A stretch of DNA of 64,000 nucleotides from Planctomycetota bacterium (GTDB lineage Bacteria > Planctomycetota > UBA1135 > UBA2386): positions 1,364,001 through 1,428,000 of the forward strand of contig JADJWQ010000001.1 of the NCBI GenBank assembly GCA_016716265.1, read 5' to 3'. This document shows positions 1 to 9,461 of the stretch, one piece after another. The notes beneath the pieces were generated by a model. It searched no databases. It was not told the origin of the DNA and saw only the letters and a list, made by a program, of their open reading frames with translations. The translations under genes and the position numbers were made by a program. Each line of letters begins with the position of its first letter. The stretch's first letter is position 1.

Positions 1-1328
1 GAACGCTCGACCGGAAAGTCCGAGCCGAACGGCACCGGCAGACCCAGCGCCTGGAAGCGGCGCCACGCGTAGGCGCCGCCGATGCGCTCGGGTCCCAATC
101 GGTTCGGCGCCCACGGCATGTCGGAGGTCAGGTGCGTCGGCTGCATCGCCGGGATCACGTGCAGGGCCGCGAAGCGTGCGAAGTCGGCGTCGGCGACGAC
201 CTGCGCGTGCTCGATGCGGAAGCGCACGCGCGCCCGGTCGGCAGCCGGGACGACCGCCTCGTAGACATCGAGCACCGCGCGATTGGCCGCGTCGCCGATC
301 GCGTGCACGCAGAGCTGGAACCCGCACTCGTAGCACAGCCGCGCGATCCGCTCGAGCTCGGCGCGCGGCGTCAGCAGGAGGCCGCGCTGGCCGGGCGCGT
401 CGCTGTACGGCTCGAGCAGCGCGGCACCCCGGGAGCCGAGCGCGCCGTCCGCGTAGGCCTTGACGGCGCGGACCTGCAGCACGCGATCCGGCGTCTGCCA
501 CGGACCGCGGCGGATCGCGGCGGTCTCGCTCGCCGGCAGCATCGCGTGCACGCGGAGCCGCCAGCGACCCTCGACGTGCAGGCGCCGCAGGATGTCGATC
601 GCGTCCTCGCCGATGCCAGCGTCGTGGACGGCGGTCAGCCCTTCGCTCAGGCATTGCCGTTGGGCCGCGAGCAGCGCCTCCTCGATCTCGGCCGGCCCCG
701 GCTCCGGCACGCTGCCCCCGACCAGCGCCATCGCACGATCGATGAAGACGCCGGTCGGCTCGCCGTCGTCGTCACGGTGGATCGCGCCGCCGGACGGCGC
801 CGGCGTCGCACGGGTCACGCCGGCGAGCTCCATCGCCCTGGCATTGGCGAGCGCCGCGTGCCCATCGATGCGCGTGAGCCACACCGGCCGGTCGGACACC
901 GCGGCCGACAGCCGTGCGTGCGTCGGAAACGCGGTGTCGTCCCAGTCGTTCTGGTCCCAACCGCGCCCGATCACCCACGCGCCCGGCGGGAGCTCGCGGG
1001 CGCGCGCCGCGGTGCGGTCGATGACCTCCTGGAAGCTGCGCGTGCCGACCAGGTCGACGTTGACGAGGCTCCGGCCGAGCCCGATCAGGTGTCCGTGCGC
1101 GTCGACGAGCCCCGGCACGACGACGGCGTCGCCGCGCAACTCGGCCGCGGTCGCGAACGGCGACGGCTCGCTGCCGGGCGGCGCGATCCGGCCATCCGTG
1201 ACGACGAGGTCGGCAGCGCCGAACGGGGCTCCGGTGCCCGTCACGACGCGCGCACCGCGCAGGTGCAGGTCCTGGGCGACGAGCGGGATCGCGAGCCCGA
1301 GAAGCAGGGACAGCAGGCGTGACAGCAT
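1..1328 (-). CDS. YtcJ-like exported amidohydrolase (3' part missing, runs off left edge)
   Basis: Metal-dependent amidohydrolase of the Amidohydro_3/YtcJ type, which hydrolyses amide-like bonds; the substrate is not predictable. Translation from the ATG at 1328 gives a signal peptide (MLSRLLSLLLGLAIPLVAQ), then the short N-terminal beta-domain. The metal-binding HxH is in VDAHGHL (His78, His80). Further on come the family motif VKAYADGALGSR, which holds the carboxylated-lysine candidate, and the later His motifs HAIGDAANR and RIEHAQVV. About 442 codons are inside the window; the family is usually 530-600 residues, so the C-terminal end lies outside. The gene is divergent from the small exported protein at 1518, with 189 bp between the starts. 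A decayed copy lies at 10771-11048. The family call is firm; the export call rests on the hydrophobic leader. Confidence 0.9.
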   Translation of the reverse strand, partial: MLSRLLSLLLGLAIPLVAQDLHLRGARVVTGTGAPFGAADLVVTDGRIAPPGSEPSPFATAAELRGDAVVVPGLVDAHGHLIGLGRSLVNVDLVGTRSFQEVIDRTAARARELPPGAWVIGRGWDQNDWDDTAFPTHARLSAAVSDRPVWLTRIDGHAALANARAMELAGVTRATPAPSGGAIHRDDDGEPTGVFIDRAMALVGGSVPEPGPAEIEEALLAAQRQCLSEGLTAVHDAGIGEDAIDILRRLHVEGRWRLRVHAMLPASETAAIRRGPWQTPDRVLQVRAVKAYADGALGSRGAALLEPYSDAPGQRGLLLTPRAELERIARLCYECGFQLCVHAIGDAANRAVLDVYEAVVPAADRARVRFRIEHAQVVADADFARFAALHVIPAMQPTHLTSDMPWAPNRLGPERIGGAYAWRRFQALGLPVPFGSDFPVER

Positions 1329-1334
1329 CGGCGC

Positions 1335-2142
1335 CGAGCCTACCCGCCCGGGCGTTCCGGCGGCACCGCGTGCGCGATCCGGATCGGCGGCGTTCCGCTT
1401 CCGCACGCACGGCGGTTCCGCAGGCGGCGGCACGGTCCTCGTTGTGCTCCGCCCATCACCGCGGCGCGCCGCGTCGCGAGCAACCGGAACTCGACCCCGA
1501 ACCCCAGGAACCGAACCATGAACCTCCCCCGCACGCTCCTCATCGCCGCACTCCTGACCGCCGCCCCCGCCGTCGCGCAGGGCACCCAGCTCGTCCGCGG
1601 CGACGTCGACGCCATCCAGAACACCGCCGGGCGCTTCCAGCTCGACTGCACCGACATCCCGCTGGTTAGCACGACCGTCAACCTGCAGCAGCTCCACGAC
1701 GCGAGCCGCCAGCAGGACATCGACTACGAGATGCAGGTCCGCAACGTCGGCACGGCGACCGCGCCGATCCTCGACGTCGTCTCCGCCACGGCGATCCCCG
1801 AGTTCTTCGGGATGGGCAACCTGCGCTTCGGCCGCAGCGAGACCTGGGAGGTGTTCGGCACCCCCGGCGCGCGCACCTGGATCTTCGTCGACGTGCCCGC
1901 CAACGCCCTGTTCATCCCGCTCGGCGCCGCCGGCACCTGGCTCCTCAGCCCCGCTGCCCTGCCGCTCGCCGAGGGCACGATCAGCCCGCTCGGCCGCTTC
2001 CAGACCAGCTTCACGATGCCGACGATCCCCGCACTGGTCGGTCAGATCATCACGTCCCAGGCCGTGATCCTCGACGGCACCACGCTCACCATCTCGCACC
2101 CCGACTGCAAGGACGTGCGCGCCAACTGAGCCCCCGCACGGC
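1335..2142. repeat. Direct repeat, copy A (about 808 bp)
   Basis: This segment is nearly identical to 11055-11862 with a constant offset of 9720 bp. It spans the upstream region of the small exported gene, the whole gene, and the first bases after its stop codon. Stretches such as 1358-1440 are base-for-base identical to 11078-11160. Most differences are in 1441-1517 and at third codon positions. There is no net insertion or deletion across the repeat. Homology continues to the left into the amidohydrolase gene, where the other copy is decayed. No transposase or terminal inverted repeat is visible. Confidence 0.93.
1518..2129 (+). CDS. Small exported protein of unknown function, paralogue A
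   Basis: A 203-residue protein with a clear signal peptide (MNLPRTLLIAALLTAAPAVA, cleavage predicted before Gln21). The mature part has no motif I recognise. It is rich in beta-type sequence, has few charged residues, and holds two cysteines, at residue 44 and near the C-terminus, that could form a disulphide. It is divergent from the amidohydrolase and may share its control region. An almost identical paralogue lies at 11238-11849. The proteins differ at only four positions (L8V, D46H, D67N, E152Q), while the DNA also shows silent changes, which suggests both are kept under selection. No ribosome binding site stands out before the ATG. Function unknown. Confidence 0.85.
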   Translation: MNLPRTLLIAALLTAAPAVAQGTQLVRGDVDAIQNTAGRFQLDCTDIPLVSTTVNLQQLHDASRQQDIDYEMQVRNVGTATAPILDVVSATAIPEFFGMGNLRFGRSETWEVFGTPGARTWIFVDVPANALFIPLGAAGTWLLSPAALPLAEGTISPLGRFQTSFTMPTIPALVGQIITSQAVILDGTTLTISHPDCKDVRAN

Positions 2143-2380
2143 GACGAACACCGACTGTCGTCGGCGGCGTCGGCCAACCCACTGTCGACGGAGAACCGCT
2201 GGGCCGGCTCTCCGCAAACGTCGAGCGTCATCGCACCGCGCGTTCGCGCTGCGCGAACACCGCGCCGGATTCGTCACGCGGCGTCGAGTCCCCACGAGCG
2301 GTCGGTTCGGAGTACGACACGTCCCCCGCAACGAGGCGCGCCAATGCCGGCGTTATGCGGCGATAGGCAGTCTGCGGTCG

Positions 2381-3943
2381 TCACTCCCCGAGCGCGCCGA
2401 TCGTCACGGTCGTCTGGCCGACCCGAGGATCGACCGCGCGGCGCCATGCGACATCACCATCGGTGTCGACACACTCGAGCGCGAGTGGTTCGAGCGGCAC
2501 GACGAGCTCCGCAGTCCACACCGGCCTCGCCACACCCGCAGCGACGACGAGTTGCCGGCGGAACGGTCGCGCGAGCTCGCCGACCGCCGTGGCGGCCGTG
2601 CACAACGCACCCGTCGGCCGACCATCCTGGCCCTCCCAGCGGACCGCCAGGCGCGACGCTTCGATCATCGGCACTTCGACCGCCGGCCCCGTGACGAGCA
2701 CGGCCGTGCGGCTCAGGAACGTCCGTCCCCGCGCGAGCCCGACGATGCGCTGCGGACCGTCCAGCGACGGCACCTGCATGCGGGCCTGGCTCCAATGACC
2801 CGATCCCAGGTGCACGAGCGTCGGGTCCGGCGGACACACGCTGCCCTCGGGGAACGCGCTGACGCGCATCGGAAACGCGTCGATACCCACACCGCAGAGT
2901 CGGACCTCGGTCCACGCGTCGCAATCGGCGACGCGCACGGTGTGCTCGGTCGGGCCAGCGACGTCCACACGCTCGGTGTCGGCCGCGATCCTCAGCACGC
3001 CGGTCGGCACCACGCACACGCGATAGGAGCCGTCCGGCACGGTGATCTCGACGGTTCGGACTCCGGGCTCGACGACACCCGGCAGCGGGTAGAGATCGCC
3101 ACGCCCATCGTCGCTGCGCTCGAGGAACAACTTCGGACGTCGTCCGGCGGCCGGTTCCACAGTCGCGTGCACCTCCATGCGCAATCGGCGGAGCGGCGGC
3201 GGCGCGACGAGCACGGCGAGCTGATCCGCGGGGATCTCCGGGTGGATCGTCACCACCTGGGTCGCGGGATAGCCCGAATCGTCCGTCGCCCCGGGGGCGA
3301 GCAGCACCCACGAGCCCGGCGCCAGTCCGGCGACAAAGGCGTAGCCATCGCCATCCGTGGTCACCCGTGATTCGATCGCGAGGTAGCCGCTCGGAGGGCC
3401 GGAACGGCGGGCGATCCGCACCTCGCCGCCCGCGCGACCGTCGTTCAGGTTCGAGTCGAGCAACAAGACGTGCAACCGCGGCGCCCCGAGCGTGATCGCG
3501 ACCTCCCGCCGCCCGGACCAGGGCGGCACCAGCGCATAGCCGGTTGCGCCGGCGGAGCGGGCCCGGATCCAGCACCATGACCCGGCCGTGAGATCCATCT
3601 CCAGGGCACCGTCGTGACTGCATTCCGCTGCCGGCGAGAGTGGCAGCGCTCCGGTCATCGCGTCGACGGCACCGACGCCCTGCACGAGCGCCAGCGAGCC
3701 CGGTGCAGGCAGCGACCCTCGCAGCACGCGCACGCCGAGCGTCGCGCGCACCGGCGTCCTCGATGGCGCGGCGCCACGTTCGGGAGTCGACGCGACGCGC
3801 GACACCTCCATCGGCGCCACCACGGCGGCAGGCGTCGGTGCGTGAGGTTGGACCGGCCCCGCTCCGCTCGCCCGCCACCAGACAGCGATCACCCCGAAAA
3901 CCAAGCACAGACCGAGCGCCGTACCCGGTCCCGGTCGTATCAC
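2381..3943 (-). CDS. Membrane-anchored protein with carboxypeptidase-regulatory-like beta domains
   Basis: About 520 residues starting at a GTG at 3943, which overlaps the stop codon of the upstream kelch gene (GTGA). This coupling decides the start. Residues about 8-22 form one hydrophobic segment (LGLCLVFGVIAVWW), so it is probably an anchored or exported protein with the bulk outside. Around residues 185-205 the sequence TTDGDGYAFVAGLAPGSW has the pattern of carboxypeptidase regulatory-like / transthyretin-like domains, and similar beta-rich segments flank it. No catalytic motif is visible. It is the last gene of a three-gene unit with the kelch protein (3940-6192) and the beta-helix protein (6206-8659), which suggests a joint role at the cell surface. 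The exact function is unknown. Confidence 0.72.
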   Translation of the reverse strand: MIRPGPGTALGLCLVFGVIAVWWRASGAGPVQPHAPTPAAVVAPMEVSRVASTPERGAAPSRTPVRATLGVRVLRGSLPAPGSLALVQGVGAVDAMTGALPLSPAAECSHDGALEMDLTAGSWCWIRARSAGATGYALVPPWSGRREVAITLGAPRLHVLLLDSNLNDGRAGGEVRIARRSGPPSGYLAIESRVTTDGDGYAFVAGLAPGSWVLLAPGATDDSGYPATQVVTIHPEIPADQLAVLVAPPPLRRLRMEVHATVEPAAGRRPKLFLERSDDGRGDLYPLPGVVEPGVRTVEITVPDGSYRVCVVPTGVLRIAADTERVDVAGPTEHTVRVADCDAWTEVRLCGVGIDAFPMRVSAFPEGSVCPPDPTLVHLGSGHWSQARMQVPSLDGPQRIVGLARGRTFLSRTAVLVTGPAVEVPMIEASRLAVRWEGQDGRPTGALCTAATAVGELARPFRRQLVVAAGVARPVWTAELVVPLEPLALECVDTDGDVAWRRAVDPRVGQTTVTIGALGE

Positions 3944-6192
3944 CGCACGACCTCGCAATCGAGCTGGTTCGAGATCGTGCCGAACCAGGTCTGGTCGAGC
4001 GTCACGGCCGCAGCGTGGAAGGTCAGGTCGATCAGCGACGGATCGTTGGGGATCGCCACCGTGAAGCTGCCGTTGCCGTTGGCATCGAGTCGGCCGCGCA
4101 GGTGCGTCAGCGTCGCGATCAGCAGGTCGTCTGCGTCCAGCGGATACCGGCGCATGATGCCGAAAGGATGCCGGAGCAGCGGGATTCCCGTGCGGTCGCT
4201 CAGCGACAGGCCCAGCAGCCATTGCCGGTTTGCCTGCGTGGCATCCGCGAACCCGAACGTCATGCTGTCACCCGGGTGCGGATACGGCTGGTCCACGCTG
4301 AGCGTCGGCCCATAGAGCGCGTACGCCGGCATGTTCACGTCGCCGTCGAAGAACGCTAGCAGCCGGCCCTGCTCGGGGTCGTAGGACATGTATGCTATGC
4401 GAAGGTTGAAACTGCTGTTGACATGATACGGCATCGCCTGGACCGGGAGCTGGCGCCAATCCACGCCATCCCACAGCCACGTGCCGTCCGGGAAGTAGCC
4501 ACCCAGCCAGCGCGGCAGACCGACGCACACGACGCCGCCCAGCTCGGGCACGTACTCGAGGAAGCAGCCCCCGAGTGCCGGCAGCGGATTCGCGGGGAAG
4601 ACCTCCGTCCAGGACTGCCCGTCCCACTCGAAGATCCTGCCCGGGCTCGGCGCACTCCACGACGCCAGCACCAGCCGGCCACGCGCGGCGTCGAATGCCG
4701 CCCGCCCGACCATCGCCGGGCCCGGTCCGAGATCCTGCCAGCCGGACGACGGATCGAAGCTCCAGAGCCGACGCCGACTCTCGTCCCACATCAGGATCCG
4801 ACGCGCGGCCGGGTCGTAGCTGGAGGAGACGCCGCCGCTCAGGTACGGATCCGGCGCGACCGTGTATCGCCGCCAGCTCCATTGCGAGCCGTCGAACAGC
4901 CAGGTCCGATCATCGAGTCGGCCGAGGACGTCCCCATTGCTCCCGTGCACGACGACGAGGCCAGAGGCGTAGTGGCACTCCAACATGCCATTGAAGCCCA
5001 CCCAGGATCGGAACGACGTCCCGAGCTCTCCGAACTCCCCGTCGTCGTAGGCCCAGGTCCGCGTGTTCGAATAACCCCCGACGAACAGCTCACGGCCGCG
5101 ATTCGCGTCGTGCACGACGCCGTACTGCCCCGCCGGCAGCCACGCGTGGTCGTTCACGATGCTCCAGCGCTCGCTCCACAGGTCGAACGCCCACGTCGCT
5201 CGCTTCGGCAGCAGGTCGCCATTCGCCAAACCGTTGGCATCCCAGCCGCCGAACCGCAGGATCCGCTGGCGCCCAGGCTCCAGATTCAGCAGTGGGCCCT
5301 CGTCGAAGTTCGCCGGCCAGTCGGCGAACGCCGTCGACGTCGGCAGGATCTCCGACCAGTCCAGGCCATCCCACGACCACATCCGCGGCGGGTAGCGCGA
5401 CCACGGGTGCTCGAGCGTCAGCACGCGCCCGCGCACCGGGTCGTGGGCCGCGCAGTAGATCGTCTGGGGATACACCGTGCTGCGCACCGCCACCCGCGAC
5501 CAATCCAGGCCATCCCATTCCCACATCGTGTCGCCGTGGAAATCGAATTGACTCGCACTCAGTCCACCGAGCATCAGCAGCCGAGAGCCGATCGGGGACG
5601 GCACGAGGCTCGCCCGGTAGCTCGCCGGTGGCCGCGTCGCCGGCGTCTGCAAGATCCACGTCGCACCGTTCCAGGTCCACGTCTCGTCGCTCTTCGTGGA
5701 GAAGAACCCCGTGCTCGTGACGCCGCCGAACATCACGATCTCGCCGGTGCGCGGGTCGTTTCCCATCGCCACGCTGCTGCGCGGGCTCGGCGAACGCGGC
5801 GGGCTGAGCCGGCGCCAGCGCTGCCCGTTCCACGACCAGGTGTCTCCGAACAGGATGTCCTGCGCGTACGCCCAGTCGTAGTCCATGCCGCCGAACAGCA
5901 GCACCTCGCCGCTGTGGGGGTCCCACGCCATCCCCGCGCCGTGCCGGCGCTCCGGTCCAGGGACCTCCCGTGGCAGCCACCGCGAGCCGGTCCACTCCCA
6001 GGTCTCGTCCGACTGGATCAGACCCGTTCCCGTGAAGCCGCCGAACATCACAATGCGGCCGCGGCTCGGGTCGTAGGCCATCGCATGCTGGTAGCCTGCT
6101 CGCGGACTCGGCAGCGCGCGCCAATCGAGCTGCGCCGGCAGCGTCGTGGCAGTGAACAGCCAGCAGACCAGAACGAAGACGCGGGTCGTCAT
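3940..6192 (-). CDS. Exported kelch-repeat protein
   Basis: 750 residues with signal peptide MTTRVFVLVCWLFTATTLPA followed by Gln. The body is a series of kelch repeats with the usual pattern of a GRIVMFGG-type strand, then a DETWEW-type strand with a Trp, seen at about residues 45-75, 95-125, 150-180 and onward. This predicts a beta-propeller. The last 110 residues leave the kelch pattern and form the C-terminal module shared with several other exported proteins here, ending in ISNQLDCEVVR. The start is supported by GAGGAG just before the ATG. That site sits in the 13-nt gap after the beta-helix gene, and the stop overlaps the next gene by GTGA, so the three genes form one operon. Likely a surface or extracellular binding protein; the ligand is unknown. 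Confidence 0.88.
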   Translation of the reverse strand: MTTRVFVLVCWLFTATTLPAQLDWRALPSPRAGYQHAMAYDPSRGRIVMFGGFTGTGLIQSDETWEWTGSRWLPREVPGPERRHGAGMAWDPHSGEVLLFGGMDYDWAYAQDILFGDTWSWNGQRWRRLSPPRSPSPRSSVAMGNDPRTGEIVMFGGVTSTGFFSTKSDETWTWNGATWILQTPATRPPASYRASLVPSPIGSRLLMLGGLSASQFDFHGDTMWEWDGLDWSRVAVRSTVYPQTIYCAAHDPVRGRVLTLEHPWSRYPPRMWSWDGLDWSEILPTSTAFADWPANFDEGPLLNLEPGRQRILRFGGWDANGLANGDLLPKRATWAFDLWSERWSIVNDHAWLPAGQYGVVHDANRGRELFVGGYSNTRTWAYDDGEFGELGTSFRSWVGFNGMLECHYASGLVVVHGSNGDVLGRLDDRTWLFDGSQWSWRRYTVAPDPYLSGGVSSSYDPAARRILMWDESRRRLWSFDPSSGWQDLGPGPAMVGRAAFDAARGRLVLASWSAPSPGRIFEWDGQSWTEVFPANPLPALGGCFLEYVPELGGVVCVGLPRWLGGYFPDGTWLWDGVDWRQLPVQAMPYHVNSSFNLRIAYMSYDPEQGRLLAFFDGDVNMPAYALYGPTLSVDQPYPHPGDSMTFGFADATQANRQWLLGLSLSDRTGIPLLRHPFGIMRRYPLDADDLLIATLTHLRGRLDANGNGSFTVAIPNDPSLIDLTFHAAAVTLDQTWFGTISNQLDCEVVR

Positions 6193-6205
6193 GACGCTCC
6201 TCTTC

Positions 6206-8659
6206 TCAGCTCGACGACGCCTCGTCGCTCCAGATCGTGAAGGACTGCAGGTTGCTCGGCATGTCGAACAGCCTGGTTTCCAGGTTGGTGTTGTCGAACT
6301 CCACCGTGAAGCGCAGCGTCGAGGGCGTGTTGCTGCCGGTCGGGGTCGTGCCGGGATTCGTCACCACGTCGAGCGGCAGCTGCGGATCCACGCCCCGGCA
6401 GACGGCATCGAACCCGACGATCAAGGAGAAGCCCGACCATTGACCGAACGGGAACACGCTGACCGGCAACGTCTCGTCGATGAACTCGCGGCCGTCCAGC
6501 CAGGTGAAGCTCGGTAGCGTGCCCTCGGCTGCGGCGGGCGGGTTGATCCGACCGGTCACCGGGTCCTGGTAGACGGCCGCGTTGTGGAAGCCACCGAGGC
6601 ACTCCTCCCAGAGCGTCAATGCTGGCGGCACGAACAGCACGCCACCGACGACGGCTCTCGTCGCCCACCACGGGTGGATGTCCGGAAGCAGGTGCGGCGT
6701 CACGTCGGCCATCGTGGCTGGATAGACGATCGCCAGCGGCTGCCCCGGAACCGGTGCGGCGGCGGCGGGAACCGGATCCGTGACACGCCGCACTTGAGAG
6801 GTGTGCCAGGTGGCGGGCGCGAAATACGTCGACGTCGGCCACGCGGACACCGGCAGGTGCGGGAGCGCCCGGTAGAACGGCGTCAGCGCGGTCGGGGGAT
6901 TCGCACCCGAGATCGGGCCCAGATACCAGCAACGCTCGTTGGCGAGCGCCGTACCGGACGTCTCCTTGCGCAGCTCGGTCGTTCGATCCGCGTACCCGGC
7001 GATGATGAGCTGCCCGACTTCGTCTGCCCCGATGTCGATCGGGTCGCCGGCAGGAACTCCGGCGAACGGCGCGTTGGGGTACTCCGAGTGGTCGACGATC
7101 CGCGGGTTGCCGTAGCCCTCGAGATCGAACTCCCAGCAGTGGAACGCCCAGGAGGCCTGGGAGGCCTCCCCGAGGCTCAGGAAGCCCGGCGGATCGGCGA
7201 GCACGTTGCCGTTCTCGAACGTGATCGCGCCGGCGTTCGAGAACGCGCTGTCCGAGAATCCCGCATCGACGAGCGGGTTGAGCTCGGCCAGATTCAGCAG
7301 TTGGCTCGCGGCAGCGTGCGCGACGTTCGGCGCCAGTCGGAAGTCGTGCGGGGACCGATCGAAGTTCGATCCTGCGAACTGGGGCCGGCACAGCAGGTCG
7401 CGCACGAACAGCACGCCGCGGATTGCGAGCGGGGTGCCGAGGCCCTGGGCGCCGGTGAACGGCGAGAGGTTCACGCGCGGCATCGCCGGCAGCGCACCGC
7501 GCGGCCGCGTCGGTGCGAGACCGGGCAGGATCGAGCCACCGCCCGTCTGCGCCGTGAAGTTGTGCTTGTCGAGCTCCCAAGCGTTGGTGTCCTGCGCAAC
7601 GCCACCGATCAGCGCCCGCAGATCGCTCTGCGTGACGCCCTCGAAATCGACACTGCCGTTCCGCGTCTGCGACACGCTGGGCGGCGAGCACGACAGCAGG
7701 CCGGCCGCCCACGGCGTCGCATCGAACAGGCAGTTCAGCACGTTGATCGCCGAGCGCCCGGTCTCGGTGCCGGTCGCGAGGAGCGGGTCGACGTCGACGC
7801 CGTTCCAGAGCCCGATCCGGTTCCACACGAAGGTGTCGTTCGCGAGGGTCAGGCCGTCGTGCTCGACGCCCGGGAAGCGGCTCGCGCCGACGCCCACGCC
7901 GACCCACAGCTCTCGGAACACGCAGTTGGTGATCGTCGGCCGGCTCGCGACGTCGCCCGCCACCCAGATCCCGCACACCAGATGCCGGCGGGCGCCGGAG
8001 CTGATCGAGTCGATTCCGCCGGTGATCGTCAGCCCGTCGATGAAGGTGTTCTCCCCGTTGATCGCGATCGTGCGGCCCGCCGAGGCGAAGAAGTGGTCGA
8101 CGCCGAAGTGGAAGGCCGGGGAGTTGCCCGCATCGACGACCAGCGTCGTGTTCAGTGCGCTCGCGCCGCGGATGCTGACGTTCGGAGGCACGAACAGCGG
8201 AAACGACTCATCGTTCTGAGGCTGGCCGAAGGTCTGCGGGGTCATCGCGGGCCGAAGACCATAGACCCCCGGCATCAGGTGGATCACCGCATGCTCCCAG
8301 ACGACAGCCGGACCGGACGCCGGCAGCGGCTGCCCCGCACCGGGGCTCGTCGCGACGATGTAGTCGATCGCCGCGGTGATCGTCTTGAAGGGGTGGGGCG
8401 CCCACAGCAGCACCTGGCCGAACGAGTTGATCACCTCGTGCGGCCGCTGCGGGATCGACGGCAGACACCACTGCGTCGAGCCGGGCGGAGGACCGTTCGG
8501 GTTCAGGGCAGCCGCGCCCCCCGCGAGGGCGTCGCTACCGAAACGGGGGTCGACGCACAGGTGGAGCACCCGCTTCGGGGCGGGAACCGGGCTCTGGGCG
8601 CCGGCCGTCCCGACGATGGAGGCCACCGTGCTCAGCGCGGCGCCGAGCGCACACGACAT
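6206..8659 (-). CDS. Exported right-handed beta-helix (DUF1565-like) protein
   Basis: 817 residues with a signal peptide ending ...TAGA before Gln. Near residues 35-130 it has the start typical of DUF1565/pectate-lyase-like proteins: VDPRFGSDALAGG, then PFKTITAAIDYIV and a HLMPGVYG strand. Beta-helix coils follow, with phrases such as INGENTFIDGLTITGG and RPTITNCVFRELWVG. A C-terminal third (from about residue 560) has its own beta-rich character and no identified family. It is the first gene of the minus-strand operon running to 2381. An 8-bp tandem repeat lies directly before its ATG and replaces the normal place of a ribosome binding site. Polysaccharide binding or cleavage is possible from the fold, but no catalytic triad can be assigned. 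Confidence 0.82.
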   Translation of the reverse strand: MSCALGAALSTVASIVGTAGAQSPVPAPKRVLHLCVDPRFGSDALAGGAAALNPNGPPPGSTQWCLPSIPQRPHEVINSFGQVLLWAPHPFKTITAAIDYIVATSPGAGQPLPASGPAVVWEHAVIHLMPGVYGLRPAMTPQTFGQPQNDESFPLFVPPNVSIRGASALNTTLVVDAGNSPAFHFGVDHFFASAGRTIAINGENTFIDGLTITGGIDSISSGARRHLVCGIWVAGDVASRPTITNCVFRELWVGVGVGASRFPGVEHDGLTLANDTFVWNRIGLWNGVDVDPLLATGTETGRSAINVLNCLFDATPWAAGLLSCSPPSVSQTRNGSVDFEGVTQSDLRALIGGVAQDTNAWELDKHNFTAQTGGGSILPGLAPTRPRGALPAMPRVNLSPFTGAQGLGTPLAIRGVLFVRDLLCRPQFAGSNFDRSPHDFRLAPNVAHAAASQLLNLAELNPLVDAGFSDSAFSNAGAITFENGNVLADPPGFLSLGEASQASWAFHCWEFDLEGYGNPRIVDHSEYPNAPFAGVPAGDPIDIGADEVGQLIIAGYADRTTELRKETSGTALANERCWYLGPISGANPPTALTPFYRALPHLPVSAWPTSTYFAPATWHTSQVRRVTDPVPAAAAPVPGQPLAIVYPATMADVTPHLLPDIHPWWATRAVVGGVLFVPPALTLWEECLGGFHNAAVYQDPVTGRINPPAAAEGTLPSFTWLDGREFIDETLPVSVFPFGQWSGFSLIVGFDAVCRGVDPQLPLDVVTNPGTTPTGSNTPSTLRFTVEFDNTNLETRLFDMPSNLQSFTIWSDEASSS

Positions 8660-8668
8660 GGCAAGAAG

Positions 8669-8710
8669 CCGAGGGGCCGAGGGGCCGAGGGGCCGAGGGG
8701 CCGAGGGGCC
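8669..8710. repeat. 8-bp tandem repeat just upstream of the beta-helix gene
   Basis: The unit ccgagggg occurs five times in a row (8669-8708), followed by a partial cc. It ends 9 bp upstream of the ATG of the beta-helix gene, which starts at 8659 on the minus strand. The unit is not a multiple of three and lies where a promoter spacer or ribosome binding site would be expected, so gain or loss of units could change expression of the operon. Confidence 0.9.
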
Positions 8711-9461
8711 GGATCAAGCGCATCGCGCTCTCCTCGAGATGGCTGCGAGAGATCTCCGCGGAAGGTCCACCTTCCGCCGACACGGACAACCCCGGCATGG
8801 CAGGCGAGTTTCCGGTCCACCACGATTTCCCGTCAAGCCGCTCGGTCGGTGTCCGCCAAGCCGAGGACCTGCCACCCGACCCTCGCAATCCCTCCGTTCC
8901 GGACCCGACCACCCGCCGCCATCGAGCCGATCGCCTTCGGAACGGGCGACGGGACGCGACCGGCAATGCCCCTGGCGTCCGCATGATGGAGGAGTCGGAA
9001 CACCGCGTGCGCTGCCCGAACCGGATCGCCGTCGGAGCTGAACCGGACGACACCGCATCGGACCCGATGCCGACGCCGTATCGCGGTCGCTGCCGAATAC
9101 CCGCATCATCCAGCGTGACCAGCGGCGGCCCCGGCCACGTGCGGGCAACGCCCCTGGGGCGAGTCGACCGCATGGGGTCGATCGATCACACCCAGGGGCG
9201 CGGGCCTCCGTGGCTCTCCGAGTTCGCGGCAGCGGCCAACGGAATCGCCCGAGCGCCGACGACGGCGTCGGACCAGGCGTGACCGAGTCTCCCCGCGCTT
9301 TCTTCGGCACGGGCTCGAGGTGCGGGTCGCCGACTGCCTCGACGAGCAGGGTCGTCGGCTCGCGAGGGAATCGCACGCCGAACTACGTCACCGGGCCCGG
9401 AATCTGGGACGCGGGAACCCGCCAGTGATTAGCGAGAGCATCCACACGAATGGAGATGCAC
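8711..9461. other. Divergent intergenic region without a recognisable gene
   Basis: About 750 bp between the minus-strand operon starting at 8659 and the small gene at 9462. Open frames exist on both strands because of the high GC content, but none has a plausible signal peptide, domain or ribosome site, and their amino-acid composition is Arg/Pro-rich as in shadow frames. It must hold the promoters for both directions. No clear -35/-10 pair was found. Confidence 0.6.

Noticed and set aside
132..1322. Long plus-strand frame over the amidohydrolase
   Set aside because: The minus strand encodes a clear YtcJ-like enzyme; the plus frame is Arg/Ala-rich and without motifs.
1425..1450. Possible sigma54 promoter (ggcacg...gtgc) before small gene A
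   Set aside because: The -12 GC is missing at the right spacing and the element is not kept in the otherwise identical copy B.
1335..2142. Mobile element as the cause of the 808-bp repeat
   Set aside because: No transposase, no terminal inverted repeats and no target-site duplication are visible; a segmental duplication explains the shared gene order better.
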